Shown here in pieces: positions 52,356 to 61,803 of a stretch of DNA of 64,000 nt. The translations under genes and the position numbers were made by a program. Every line of letters begins with the position of its first letter. Within the stretch, counting starts at the first letter, position 1. The notes under the pieces were generated by a model. That model saw only the letters and a program-made list of their open reading frames with translations. It ran no database searches and had not been told where the DNA came from. The DNA is taken from positions 90,889 through 154,888 of the forward strand of contig NZ_NPKJ01000072.1 in the NCBI RefSeq assembly GCF_002284575.1, given 5' to 3'. The DNA is from Mesorhizobium temperatum. Its GTDB lineage: Bacteria > Pseudomonadota > Alphaproteobacteria > Rhizobiales > Rhizobiaceae.

Positions 52356-55300
52356 CTACGGGGCTCTTCTCAGTCGCGGTGCGCGGCGCGTCCTGCGGGG
52401 CAGCCGGCGGCGAGCAGTTGGCGCGGAGCCTCGGAACCTGTTGTCAATCTGATCGAGGGTTTCGCGGGCGGTATATGCATTGACCTCAAGAAGATCCTCG
52501 AACAAGTCAGTTCCGCGTTCTCGCGTAGCAGGGCCGAGGCGGTGCAACGTGATCGAGATGTCGACAAGCTCGGCGGCGGTCCCCGCTGTGGCGGTTCGAA
52601 TGTCGCCCAACTCCCCCTTCCAGGTTGCAACTAGCGCAGATGCGATGGCCCCGACCAATTCGGCACCGTCCGGCAGAAGGGTTTGTAGCCGATCGACTAT
52701 GAAGGTCGACTGGACGGGCGAATGCTTCTCGATGAAGGGAGCAATGACTTCGAGAAGCTCCAGCCATTCCGGTGTAGGCGTTATGTCGTCCACGATGCGG
52801 AACAAGTCGGTGATTGCAGACCATGTGCGGTCGTCCGCCCGCGGAATTACCCTCTTCAATATCTCGACGCACGCCCGTCGCCGGACTTCGTCGGGCCAAA
52901 CGTTGACCGCTGCATAGGCAACCCCGGCAAGCGCTTCGGGCGGTCCCTCTTCGAGAATGGCGTCGACCATCTGGGTCGCCCATGAAAGCTGCGGCTGGAC
53001 CACAGAGATAAGGCCCGCAAGCTCTCCACGGGCCTGCTGCACCAGTGATGCTTTGTGGCCCTCCCACTCCAGAAGCACGCCTTTCACAAAGTCGGGTATC
53101 AGCCACTGCAGATTTGCCAGCAAGATGGCCGCTTCGCGTGATGTCCGCAGGCTGGGGTAGCGCCTGAACAGCTCTACGAGGAATGCATGGAATTTCGAAG
53201 GATCTTCGGGTCGTACGTATTGCATAAAGCGCAACATCGCCCCCCACACACGCACATCGTCGCCCTTTTCTAGATGACGCTGGAGCAGCGCCACCAGTTC
53301 ATCAGGAAGCTTTCGCTGGAGATAGACCCGCGCAAGCACCTCCAAGATGGGGAAATTTCCATGGGGTAGGACGCTGACCCCTCCCATTCCCCACAGCACG
53401 GATTCATCGCGGGGAGACTTATTGGAGCCCTCGGAGCCAGTATCAAGAAGAGTTTCTTCGTCATCGTCGTCGACGTTGATCTCGGCCGGCGAGTCCGAGG
53501 GCTTGCCCAGCCATCCGCTTAGCAACCCTACGATCTCATCGCTCAGCGGCTTGTCGCGAAGCAGGATGCGCTCAAGGCCGCGCGCAACGCTTCCGCGATA
53601 TTCCTCTCCACCAAACCCGCGGCTCTCCAGATCGAGGATGATGCGCTCGAACGCAGGTGGATCAGTTACCTCGCCAAGCTCTGCAAGCGCATATCCAGCG
53701 GCACGAGTGCCGAACTCCGGATCTAATTGGGGGATGATCTTGAAAGCACGGTAGAGGTTCGCCTTTGCGAAACTCGCAAACTCTCGCGAGAGCTGAACAT
53801 TCCCGCCCTTCATCCAGTCACGTGGATTGTTCCACTCGGTAGCGTCGGGCAGCCGTTTGAAGGCGTTGACTATCTCCTCGTCCTTTGCCTTGGACATGGA
53901 GTCGGCTGACATGGGAGAGCCAATCCAACGCGCCTCGATGCCGTGGTGAACGCGGCGCTCGCCAAACTTGCGCACACCTTCGGCGACTTTCTGCGTCGTC
54001 GCCTTGGTCAGCCGCTCGGTCGGCAGGGACTGAAGAAGCTCCAGCTTTAGGTGCTCAATGGCCTGGATGAATCTGCGGCGTTGCTTGGGGTCCCGCTCAT
54101 CGCCGGGCGATGGACTGTACGATCCGACATAGTCCGAGAACTGCCTTATTTGCTCGTCGGACCAGTGCGCTGCGGCTGCTTCGACGAGACGCCTCGTTGT
54201 GCCGCTTCCGTCGTGGATGTCTCCGAGGTGAAGGCGCCTTACATCCCCCATCAAGTATGTTAGCGCGGCGTCGGCCAGCTTATCCGCATGCAGGGCCAGT
54301 GTGTGTGCGAACAGGCGATGGGCAGGGACGGAGTCTTCGTGCTGGTGCTCTAAAATCCAGTTCTTTGCAGCCTCTGGATTCTTGCCCGCGAGCGAGTCGA
54401 GGGACGTGGTGAAGGCGGCCAGAAGGGCCGGCTCTCCCAGACGACCGGCCTCTTCCTCCTCGAATCTCGGGTCAACTCCATAGGGGATCGCGTAGCCAAG
54501 ATCGCCGCGCTCGCCTCTGGCATCTCTGAGTGCACCGAGCGCTCTCTGAAGCCACGGCCAGAGGATGCTCAAGAAGTCCTCTGGTCGGGTTCGAGCAATC
54601 TCATCGAGCGTGCTGTAGCCATCGCTCTGCTCAAGAAGCTTGTGGAAGGGCTCGGACGGTGAACCGTGCAGGTAGTAGGCGAGGGAACCTTCATCATCTT
54701 CTTGATTGGTCGCTGCAGCCCTCGAGGCTGACTCGGCCATCGTCGCCGTCAGCTGCTTGTCCAGCCTCGCCAGCGTTAGCTTCAATGCGACTTCCGGCTG
54801 TTCCGCACCGATCGCGGATATGGCATGCTCGAATGCGAAGTCGGCAATGTCCGTGCGCTTGATGACGTCGATTGCCATTTCAAGCTCGGCATCGGTCCAC
54901 TTGGGCACTTCCTGAAGCACGGCCCAGATGTTTCCGTCATTCTCCTTATCTGAAAGCCACACCGACCTCATCAGTTTCACGACGCTGGCGCTGTCAAACT
55001 GCATGGCCCTTATGAGGGTCATTGTCGCTATGCCAACTTCGTCGAGCGTCGTCATCGCCTCTCGAACGGCAGAGTGCTGCAGGCGTTCGAACCAGCCCGG
55101 GCTTCCCTGCATGGCTTGAAGGGCAATCCGCCGGGTCGACGAAGACAGTGCGGACCGCATCAGCGGCACTTCGACTTCCGTCGGCGCCGTCTGACTGCCC
55201 AGGAACTCGACAAGCAGAAATTTCAGGTGGCGGCGGTCCGCGTGGTTCCAGATGGCTTCGATCTCGGAGGCATAGATCGGAGGATCGACATTGCGAAGGT

Positions 55301-57542
55301 AGGAGAGGCCCGCCCAAGTCTTCGGCCGGATGAAAAGTGACGCTTGTCGGCCCAGCACATATGCCGACAAGCGACCCTTTTTTTCGGCGAAGGACCGGGC
55401 GAGTGCGTGCTCGAACAGCGTCTGGTGCGTGAACCCGACCTTGCTATCTGAACCAAAGTCGGTAAGGATGCCGGCGGCAATCAATGCGGCGACGTTGTCG
55501 GGCTCTGTCGCGTATCGCGCGCTCGGAACCCACAAGTTCTCGTGTTCGGCCATGTCTTCGGCTATTCGCGAAGTTAGCGCGGAGAGAGCGCCGCCATTGG
55601 TCACTGCGAGAATACGTTCCTTCCAAAGTCGATCGAGCAGCTTCTGATAGTTGGTGAAGTCGTCGGCACCGCCCCCCTCAAGGAGACTGAGAAACGTCTT
55701 CAGGGTTTGGGGGAATCTCATGAGTCGTTGCGCGTCCGCGGGCCACCCCGCGGCCTTGACGCCGTTACGCTCGAGGATTTCCAAGACGGTCGACCAAGCC
55801 GGCAAGTCGAGGTGAACACTATCCGCACGCACCGTCTTGAGGCGGGTGTCGTGTTCGTACTCGAAAGTTCTCGAAGAGACGACGACATGCACGTTGTCGT
55901 CACCGCCTAGCCGCCGAACGATGTTGAGCAATACGTTCAAGCGACCCGTTTTTAGATCGATGTATGTCGCGAGCGCGTCGAGCTGATCGATAATGAGAAC
56001 GACCGGCCTCATCCTGGCGATGCCTGACAGCAGGGTCGTGACGTTCTGGTCCAACCCAAGCGCTACCCGCAACGCGTCTTCGTCTGCCACCGAAGGATCG
56101 ATCAGATCGGCCTTGATCGCGAGAAAGGGCAGCTGGCGCTCTCTGAGATGCCGAGCCAGCGTCGCAAGAAGAGCCGACTTGCCCGCGCCTGGCTCGCCCA
56201 GCAAGGCGGTCGTCGACCCTTCTGGGCCCTCGATCTTTGCAAGTAGCGTGTCGAGTTCGGGTCGAGGAATCTCGGTGCCGTCAGGCAAGCTCCTCGACCA
56301 TTCCAAGAGCTCCCGCGACGCTGCCTCGAGAACTTTCAATGATGCACGAGCCGCGGTAAAAACGTTATCTTCGACGACGCTCGTCAACGTGACCCCAAAC
56401 CTTGAGGACAACAGTTCAGCGAGAGCCGGTTCCGAAGCGCGTGAAACGTCTTCGATCCGCAGCGAGAAGATCATGTGGAACGAACCGCTTTCGGTCCGCT
56501 CTAGCTCGATGGTATCGTCGTCGAGGTGTTGTCGCAGGGCCTCTGCGATCTTCTCGCAGCGCTCGAGCGGGAAATCTTTCGCCCGCCCCGCAAACGAAAA
56601 AGCAACGCTCACGCGATCCTGCTGCGGTTCGGAAGGTGGTGGCAATCTTTCACGCGGCGGCGCCAGGACCGGCGCCTCTCCCCTGCCTCTCAGCGAGCTC
56701 GCCGGATAGCGCTTCATCCTGAGGGCAATTAGCTCGAAGGCAAACGCGGCGGCATGGGCCGCGGCGACCGGCTGGTAGATGGCGTCTTTTTCAGGGTCCT
56801 TGCCTTCGCGGGCGTCGGAGATTCCTCGGATGATGATCGCGGGCGTACTTTCCTGTCGCGCTGCAAACAGTGCACCGTAGCCCTCCATTTCGACCGCCTG
56901 CGCGTCACCGCAATGCTTCGAAATCTGCAGTTCGAGTTGTGAGGTCGCGTCGGCCGAGACAGCCTCTACCGAAACAATCGGCCCGATAACTGCGCCAGGC
57001 GGGTGCGGCTTTGGATAATCCTCGATGCTTGGCAACGTACCCCTGAGTGCAGGACGTATGCGATCCACCCACTCGCCATCCCGTTCAACCTTCGTTGCCA
57101 GTTGCACGAGAACCTGGTCGGCGGGGAATCCCGCCGTCCGAGCATTGAACTCGCCGCCCTCATACTTTCCTGAATAGGGAAAATACACTTCACTAGACGC
57201 GACCACCGATCCGATCGGAATGTCCTTCTTACGGGACCCGGCCACACCCACAAACACGATCATGTCGAAGGGTCCGCATTCCTGGGCGGGATAGATGACC
57301 GACGCCTGTGCCTCAAGATTGCCGGCGCGACTTTCGGCAACGACTACAAGGCAGTCCTCCCCTTCCGAAGAGAAGATTCCGAGCTCAAAAATTTGATGAT
57401 TGCGAAGGGTCTTGTCCCCCGCCGCCTGCAGGTGCGCGCGTACCGAACGCATCTCGAGCGCAATGGCCGTGACGATGAGGACGCGGCGCAGCCCACGTCG
57501 GTCAGCTTCGGCAAAAATCTCGTCGGCGCTTTGGGGGGTCAC
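52356..57542 (-). CDS. Nucleoside phosphorylase-STAND NTPase fusion, probable defence protein
   Basis: A 1728-residue fusion. Residues 18-275 are a PNP/MTAN-type nucleoside phosphorylase: VLIVTAIALEMRSV, FVGVAGSRKKDIPIGSVV, the substrate loop VEMEGYGALFAA (217-228) and RGISDAREG (239-247), so catalytic residues look intact. Residues ~308-390 form a small alpha/beta module (VSVAFSFAGRAKDFPLERCE) that could be an effector-associated domain. The NTPase has Walker A GEPGAGKS (449-456) and Walker B VVLIIDQLDA (514-523). More than 1000 residues of HEAT-like helices follow. By analogy to STAND defence proteins, the repeats sense the invader and the phosphorylase-like domain would attack a nucleotide or nucleoside pool. 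Confidence 0.85.
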   Translation of the reverse strand: MTPQSADEIFAEADRRGLRRVLIVTAIALEMRSVRAHLQAAGDKTLRNHQIFELGIFSSEGEDCLVVVAESRAGNLEAQASVIYPAQECGPFDMIVFVGVAGSRKKDIPIGSVVASSEVYFPYSGKYEGGEFNARTAGFPADQVLVQLATKVERDGEWVDRIRPALRGTLPSIEDYPKPHPPGAVIGPIVSVEAVSADATSQLELQISKHCGDAQAVEMEGYGALFAARQESTPAIIIRGISDAREGKDPEKDAIYQPVAAAHAAAFAFELIALRMKRYPASSLRGRGEAPVLAPPRERLPPPSEPQQDRVSVAFSFAGRAKDFPLERCEKIAEALRQHLDDDTIELERTESGSFHMIFSLRIEDVSRASEPALAELLSSRFGVTLTSVVEDNVFTAARASLKVLEAASRELLEWSRSLPDGTEIPRPELDTLLAKIEGPEGSTTALLGEPGAGKSALLATLARHLRERQLPFLAIKADLIDPSVADEDALRVALGLDQNVTTLLSGIARMRPVVLIIDQLDALATYIDLKTGRLNVLLNIVRRLGGDDNVHVVVSSRTFEYEHDTRLKTVRADSVHLDLPAWSTVLEILERNGVKAAGWPADAQRLMRFPQTLKTFLSLLEGGGADDFTNYQKLLDRLWKERILAVTNGGALSALTSRIAEDMAEHENLWVPSARYATEPDNVAALIAAGILTDFGSDSKVGFTHQTLFEHALARSFAEKKGRLSAYVLGRQASLFIRPKTWAGLSYLRNVDPPIYASEIEAIWNHADRRHLKFLLVEFLGSQTAPTEVEVPLMRSALSSSTRRIALQAMQGSPGWFERLQHSAVREAMTTLDEVGIATMTLIRAMQFDSASVVKLMRSVWLSDKENDGNIWAVLQEVPKWTDAELEMAIDVIKRTDIADFAFEHAISAIGAEQPEVALKLTLARLDKQLTATMAESASRAAATNQEDDEGSLAYYLHGSPSEPFHKLLEQSDGYSTLDEIARTRPEDFLSILWPWLQRALGALRDARGERGDLGYAIPYGVDPRFEEEEAGRLGEPALLAAFTTSLDSLAGKNPEAAKNWILEHQHEDSVPAHRLFAHTLALHADKLADAALTYLMGDVRRLHLGDIHDGSGTTRRLVEAAAAHWSDEQIRQFSDYVGSYSPSPGDERDPKQRRRFIQAIEHLKLELLQSLPTERLTKATTQKVAEGVRKFGERRVHHGIEARWIGSPMSADSMSKAKDEEIVNAFKRLPDATEWNNPRDWMKGGNVQLSREFASFAKANLYRAFKIIPQLDPEFGTRAAGYALAELGEVTDPPAFERIILDLESRGFGGEEYRGSVARGLERILLRDKPLSDEIVGLLSGWLGKPSDSPAEINVDDDDEETLLDTGSEGSNKSPRDESVLWGMGGVSVLPHGNFPILEVLARVYLQRKLPDELVALLQRHLEKGDDVRVWGAMLRFMQYVRPEDPSKFHAFLVELFRRYPSLRTSREAAILLANLQWLIPDFVKGVLLEWEGHKASLVQQARGELAGLISVVQPQLSWATQMVDAILEEGPPEALAGVAYAAVNVWPDEVRRRACVEILKRVIPRADDRTWSAITDLFRIVDDITPTPEWLELLEVIAPFIEKHSPVQSTFIVDRLQTLLPDGAELVGAIASALVATWKGELGDIRTATAGTAAELVDISITLHRLGPATRERGTDLFEDLLEVNAYTARETLDQIDNRFRGSAPTARRRLPRRTRRAPRLRRAP

Positions 57543-57848
57543 AGGTCGTCAACAACCTTAAGAAGAACAATCATAACTACTAAACTCGCAGGGCATGAGC
57601 AACAGATTCGGATCAACGATCCCCATGCTTCAACCGCAGTTCAAAAGCAGCCATTCGAGCTAGCAGGTGAGGCGGTAGTTCGCGCCACAAGCGGTTTGTT
57701 CGCACCTCGCACCTATCTAGCGCTACCGCAATGTTGCTCCAAAGGTCTTCGCAGAACTGCCGTCAGGTCCGTTGGCTTTCAGCCGGGGAGAAGCGACTGC
57801 AATCGGGAATCCCAGTTTCCCGCAGGCCCCTCGGATATTCGGATCTGT
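57543..57848. other. Gap upstream of the phosphorylase-STAND gene
   Basis: 306 bp with no supported gene. It should hold the promoter of the giant minus-strand gene; AT-rich DNA at 57551-57600 is the likely place. Confidence 0.4.
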
Positions 57849-58697
57849 TCACCGAGCATTCGCGATGGATCCGACCAGCGCTGCTGAACCGGCAGCGATC
57901 GTGCCACTCTGGCTCGCGATCGCAATGTTGAGCTGCCGCACTGGGCGTTCATCGACCGTATCGTGCAGACTAATCCTTCCGTCGCCTTGTCCCACTCCCA
58001 CGGCAACGTCTGACGCGATCGGGAGCCACATCTCGACCGTCGGATCGTTAAGATCGGTGCGATTGGGGGCGGTTAATTTCACGACTGGCCGGCTGCCGAC
58101 GATGAAGCTTTTCTTCGGCTGGACGATGCGCAGTATGGCGATGCCACGTCGCTCAAGTACACGCATCACCTGCGCACTCGGTTGTCCGATTGTCTGAACT
58201 CGAACGTTGCCTACCGTTCGAACCTTGGCTTCGGGCGTCGCCAGCGTTTCGATTTCGTCAAGTCGATGGGGTGCGGCTTGGCGGAGCTCGTCGAGTGTAT
58301 CCTCAACCATTCGCAGTGCTTCAGCATCGGAGACGTTGGCTCGTTGGGTCTCAGGAGTGCGTCGCCACTGGGTTAGAAAGAATATGTACCAGAGGCGCTT
58401 TTGCTCGGATGTAAGGCCGGGAAGCCGGCCCTCCCGTGCCGGCACTAGAATGGATTGCACGACTCCTACAGCCTCGCTCTCAAGAACTGAAAGAGCGTGC
58501 TCCATTGCCGGATCCTTGGTCCCAGTTTCAGACAGCGTGCTGTACAGATGACGCTGATGGAACAGTTCAAGAGGCCTTGCGCGGCGAACCGTAACGGGTC
58601 GTTCGCGGAGGCGGCACCAGTGCAGCCAGCCATCCGAGTCAGTGAAGCCATTCAGGATCATTTGCGGCACGTAGTGATGGCGCTTGGGAACTGACAT
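57849..58697 (-). CDS. DUF4238 family protein
   Basis: A 282-residue protein that begins MSVPKRHHYVPQMILNGFTD, the HHYVPxxxLxxF signature of DUF4238. After that come DPAMEHALSVLESEA, a helical middle, and IVQPKKSFIVGSRPVV near residue 200, which is the usual pattern of the family's C-terminal part. The N-terminal HHY block suggests metal or nucleic acid binding, but the function of DUF4238 is not established. It is the last gene of an operon with two HEPN genes, starting 12 bp after the second. Confidence 0.88.
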   Translation of the reverse strand: MSVPKRHHYVPQMILNGFTDSDGWLHWCRLRERPVTVRRARPLELFHQRHLYSTLSETGTKDPAMEHALSVLESEAVGVVQSILVPAREGRLPGLTSEQKRLWYIFFLTQWRRTPETQRANVSDAEALRMVEDTLDELRQAAPHRLDEIETLATPEAKVRTVGNVRVQTIGQPSAQVMRVLERRGIAILRIVQPKKSFIVGSRPVVKLTAPNRTDLNDPTVEMWLPIASDVAVGVGQGDGRISLHDTVDERPVRQLNIAIASQSGTIAAGSAALVGSIANAR

Positions 58698-58709
58698 CGG
58701 TCCGATCGT

Positions 58710-60047
58710 CTAAGTGCTAGTTGTGATGCGCGGCGGTGCCATCAACAGATTGCCGTCGATACGACGTGGATCGAGAAACTCAGGTCGTCGGATGAGGATC
58801 TTAAGCAGGCCACGCAATGCATCGAGCGCCAGGTCCTTCGCCGCCAAATCCCGTTCTGCATGGGCGTCGGCAGCGCCAATTCGTCGTCGAGTGCCATGGA
58901 CAATGGCTGATCGGGTCGAATAGACCTCCGCGATTGCCTCACTCATGGCTTTCGCACCAGCTTCACCTCCCTCGATACCTGCCAACGCGGCTGCGCGCAT
59001 CCGGAGCTTCCACGAGATCGCCTGCCCGTCTCCGTCGCCAAGTAAAACCTCAAGGGCGATTGTGGCGTCGAGAATTGCGTCGGCGAGGTCACTGCGCGTC
59101 ATTGCTGTGTTCAGGCGACGGGTGGCCAAGGCGAGCCTTTCGCCGGTTGAACTTTCTAATGCGTCAAGAAGGCCTGCGACCTTGCGCATCTGCGCCTTGC
59201 TGACGAGGGGTAGGTCCGCACGGTTCCAACCAAAATCGTCGAACACCTCGGGATAGCGGCGTGCGCCAACGGCATAAACATTGGGCAGCCCATAATTGTG
59301 CCGGTGACGCCAGCCCCTCGCAAGTCGGATTTCCTGCGCATAGCCAGTCTCGATCCCTGTCTCGAGCCGGAGCGCAGCGAATAGCGCATCGATGCGCTCG
59401 CGCGCTTCCGATTTGAAGTTCGATAGTGTCTGGCTAAGCTCGATCCAATTGCCGTTCGGCACATCCCATCCGGTAAGCACGAAAGCATGGGTCGCGGCCG
59501 CGAGCACTTGGTCATGACCGTTGGCGCCGTAGGCCTTCATCTCCCATCGCGCTCGTTGCAAATCTGGCGACATCCGCATGATATAGGCAGAGGGTCCGAG
59601 GCGCACCCGGTCGAAGTCGAACCGGACGAGTGCGATCGGCGCGAGCACCGCAAGCTTCAGGCGCGCGTCGAACAATCCTTTGAAGAGCGGCTTCAGAACG
59701 ACAGCGCGGGTCGCGTCCGTCGCGGGGGCCGCGCCGAAGCGAAGGAAATGAACATCCACAGCCCGTGCGACCAGAAGGTCGATAGCGACCCTTGCTAACG
59801 GATTTTCCGCGTCGGAGCCCGTCGGGGGAATGCGGGCGATTTCGGGATATTCAAGGGAGAACGCTGCCAGCCTCGCCACTGCAGGGAAACGAACGGGTGG
59901 AAACCTACCTAACTGACGCGCCTCAAGGTCGTTATAGGGAGGTTCGAGCAGTGAAGCATATTCTAGCGGGCCCGCCCCCGTCCAAGCGCCATCGCCCAAA
60001 GATGGCATGCCGTTGTCGCGTAGCGAGAAGGTCGGATATCTGATCAC
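58710..60047 (-). CDS. HEPN-domain (Apea-like) protein
   Basis: A 445-residue protein. The C-terminal ~130 residues form a helical HEPN domain: DAILDATIALEVLLGDGDGQ, then the active motif Rx4H in YSTRSAIVHGTRR, which in HEPN RNases cuts RNA. The N-terminal two thirds are a mixed region I do not recognise; it may sense the trigger. It begins with GTG at 60047, overlapping the stop of a 31-codon ORF (GTGA), so its translation depends on that ORF. It lies between another HEPN gene and a DUF4238 gene. Confidence 0.75.
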   Translation of the reverse strand: MIRYPTFSLRDNGMPSLGDGAWTGAGPLEYASLLEPPYNDLEARQLGRFPPVRFPAVARLAAFSLEYPEIARIPPTGSDAENPLARVAIDLLVARAVDVHFLRFGAAPATDATRAVVLKPLFKGLFDARLKLAVLAPIALVRFDFDRVRLGPSAYIMRMSPDLQRARWEMKAYGANGHDQVLAAATHAFVLTGWDVPNGNWIELSQTLSNFKSEARERIDALFAALRLETGIETGYAQEIRLARGWRHRHNYGLPNVYAVGARRYPEVFDDFGWNRADLPLVSKAQMRKVAGLLDALESSTGERLALATRRLNTAMTRSDLADAILDATIALEVLLGDGDGQAISWKLRMRAAALAGIEGGEAGAKAMSEAIAEVYSTRSAIVHGTRRRIGAADAHAERDLAAKDLALDALRGLLKILIRRPEFLDPRRIDGNLLMAPPRITTST

Positions 60048-60139
60048 CCGGGACGGTCTTCCGCCCCGTTGTACGCTTCGGCCAGTAGCTCGCCCAATAG
60101 TCGCCGTCGCGCGCTCTCCTGGGCGCTTTCCTCATCCAT
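60044..60139 (-). CDS. 31-residue leader ORF coupled to the HEPN gene
   Basis: ATG at 60139 with AGGAG spaced six bases upstream, the best ribosome binding site in this operon. It codes for 31 residues, MDEESAQESARRRLLGELLA followed by EAYNGAEDRPG, acidic then basic and mostly helical. Its TGA overlaps the GTG of the next gene. It could be a small third component (for instance an antitoxin-like peptide) or simply a device that feeds ribosomes to a weak GTG start. Confidence 0.5.
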   Translation of the reverse strand: MDEESAQESARRRLLGELLAEAYNGAEDRPG

Positions 60140-60148
60140 CAAGTTCTC

Positions 60149-61444
60149 CTAGTCGAGCAGCGACACTAAATAAGCTTCGCGGTTGGTTGCGGCTGTATCA
60201 TGAGCGGCGACCTGAATCAGGCGCGCAGCGATCTTTCTTGCCATGGTGCGAGCGCTCTTGAGATCCGCGCTCGAAATCTCACCCATCTGACGTCCGTGGA
60301 CATAGTTGCTGCGAACGTCGAAGAGGTGCCGATATTCCTCGCCAGCGACCGAATCGCAAAGCAGCTTTCCTATTCTACGCACCATCCTATCTGTCGGACG
60401 TAGGTTGTTGTGAAGATTGCCCTTCTGTTTAGGCCCGTAGTCAGCTTTGAGACCAAGAGAGGCCTCTACGACCATAAGGTGGGCTAGAAACTCGTCGATG
60501 TGATCACTGAGAAAGGCACGGACGAGAAAATGCGCTACTGGTGCAGCCAGCAAAGGTGTCTTACTCGCTATCAGCCAGTCCTCCCATAAGGACTGATTGA
60601 CCATTGTCGGGAGACCTGAAGCCTCGTCGGCCAAGGTGTAGTGAGCTGGCTGATCCTCCTCGTGGGTCTCGCCATAAACGTCAGTGAAGGCGACCGGTAG
60701 CCAGGTCAGCGATGCGTCCTGCGGTGGGGCTTGCATCCGAACGAACAGGTCTCTGTCGGCTGTGTAAATCCACGGTACGCGAAAGCCACGCCAGTCAACT
60801 TCGGGGACTTCCGCCCAGTCTTCCCAGGGGGCCAGAAGCATCAGGAATAATGCCTCTTCGACGGCCTCAGGGAATCGCCCCTGGTGCGGCAGAAACGCGC
60901 CAAGGTCACGCTTCAGCGGTTTGTACATTATCGGCAGTGCGCGGGCGCCTGGTTCCGCGATCAATGGAATATCCTCCTCGACGATGAGCCAGTGAAAACG
61001 GGATAGCCGCTTCCAGTCGACCTTACTTGAGGGGAAAGTTCTTTGGATCCTGTCCGCTTCGGCCAAGTCCATCAGTTCTTTCTCCGAAAATCGCCGCATG
61101 CTGCTTCTTCCGAACACTACGTCCGGAGGATTCTCAGCCCAGTCCAAGGGACAAAGATGTACCCGTCGTGCCGTCGGCGCCGTAAAAGCAAGATGAAGCG
61201 CCTCCGCCGCTGCAGTCGGTGAGAGTGCCCCTTCAAGCTTGGCTGTCGCCTCTCTGAAATGTATGCCCAAGGACCTCAATGCGTCGCTGATCGCCATGGT
61301 GAGCCACAGTTTCGAACCGGCGTTGGGATAGGTCGCCTTGCAATAGTCTACGACGCGGAGAAATGCAGGATGGGCGAAGGGATTATCAGTCGACCGAGGC
61401 GTGCCACAAAGTTCGGCAATGATTCTCTCAAGCTCAGACGGCAT
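60149..61444 (-). CDS. Second HEPN-domain protein
   Basis: A 431-residue protein. Near the C-terminus, HIDEFLAHLMVVEASLGLKA starts a HEPN-like helical bundle, and FDVRSNYVHGRQ holds a matching Rx4H motif (R-SNYV-H). This resembles the Apea-like HEPN group and the neighbouring gene product, although the rest shows little shared sequence. The N-terminal part is rich in aromatic and acidic residues, with no recognised domain. The ATG at 61444 is preferred to a TTG at 61492. First gene of the operon HEPN, small ORF, HEPN, DUF4238. Confidence 0.75.
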   Translation of the reverse strand: MPSELERIIAELCGTPRSTDNPFAHPAFLRVVDYCKATYPNAGSKLWLTMAISDALRSLGIHFREATAKLEGALSPTAAAEALHLAFTAPTARRVHLCPLDWAENPPDVVFGRSSMRRFSEKELMDLAEADRIQRTFPSSKVDWKRLSRFHWLIVEEDIPLIAEPGARALPIMYKPLKRDLGAFLPHQGRFPEAVEEALFLMLLAPWEDWAEVPEVDWRGFRVPWIYTADRDLFVRMQAPPQDASLTWLPVAFTDVYGETHEEDQPAHYTLADEASGLPTMVNQSLWEDWLIASKTPLLAAPVAHFLVRAFLSDHIDEFLAHLMVVEASLGLKADYGPKQKGNLHNNLRPTDRMVRRIGKLLCDSVAGEEYRHLFDVRSNYVHGRQMGEISSADLKSARTMARKIAARLIQVAAHDTAATNREAYLVSLLD

Positions 61445-61803
61445 GACAATTCCCAGAAAGAAACTTGGTGCGTGAGCAGGCTTGGTTGGCAAGAGCCCAC
61501 CAGGATCCCACTAACAGCACACGTTCCAGATCGCCAAGGCCGTTATTCCCCGGCGTCACGATCCATGAGCCGAGGTGATCAATTGTGGACGCTTTCCCTG
61601 ATGCGAAATGACCGCCTTGGGTCCGTCATGGGTTCGGTCCCACCGGGTTAATGTCCGCTATCATCATTCTAAACGCCGGGAGCTGCCATTCCCATTCGGC
61701 CCCTTTCCAGCCATTCATAATGTCAGCCGGAGCTGCGAAGCCAAGGCTATCGACCTCGAAGAACACACAACGCGCCTCTCCATGTTCGTGCTTTGTACCT
61801 CGA
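61445..61803. other. Gap between HEPN operon and the IS
   Basis: About 360 bp. The promoter of the HEPN operon should lie in its left part. A minus-strand frame of ~50 codons (ending at 61626) runs into the IS; across the IS, once one target copy is removed, it continues only ~11 more codons to a stop. No gene is supported. Confidence 0.45.
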
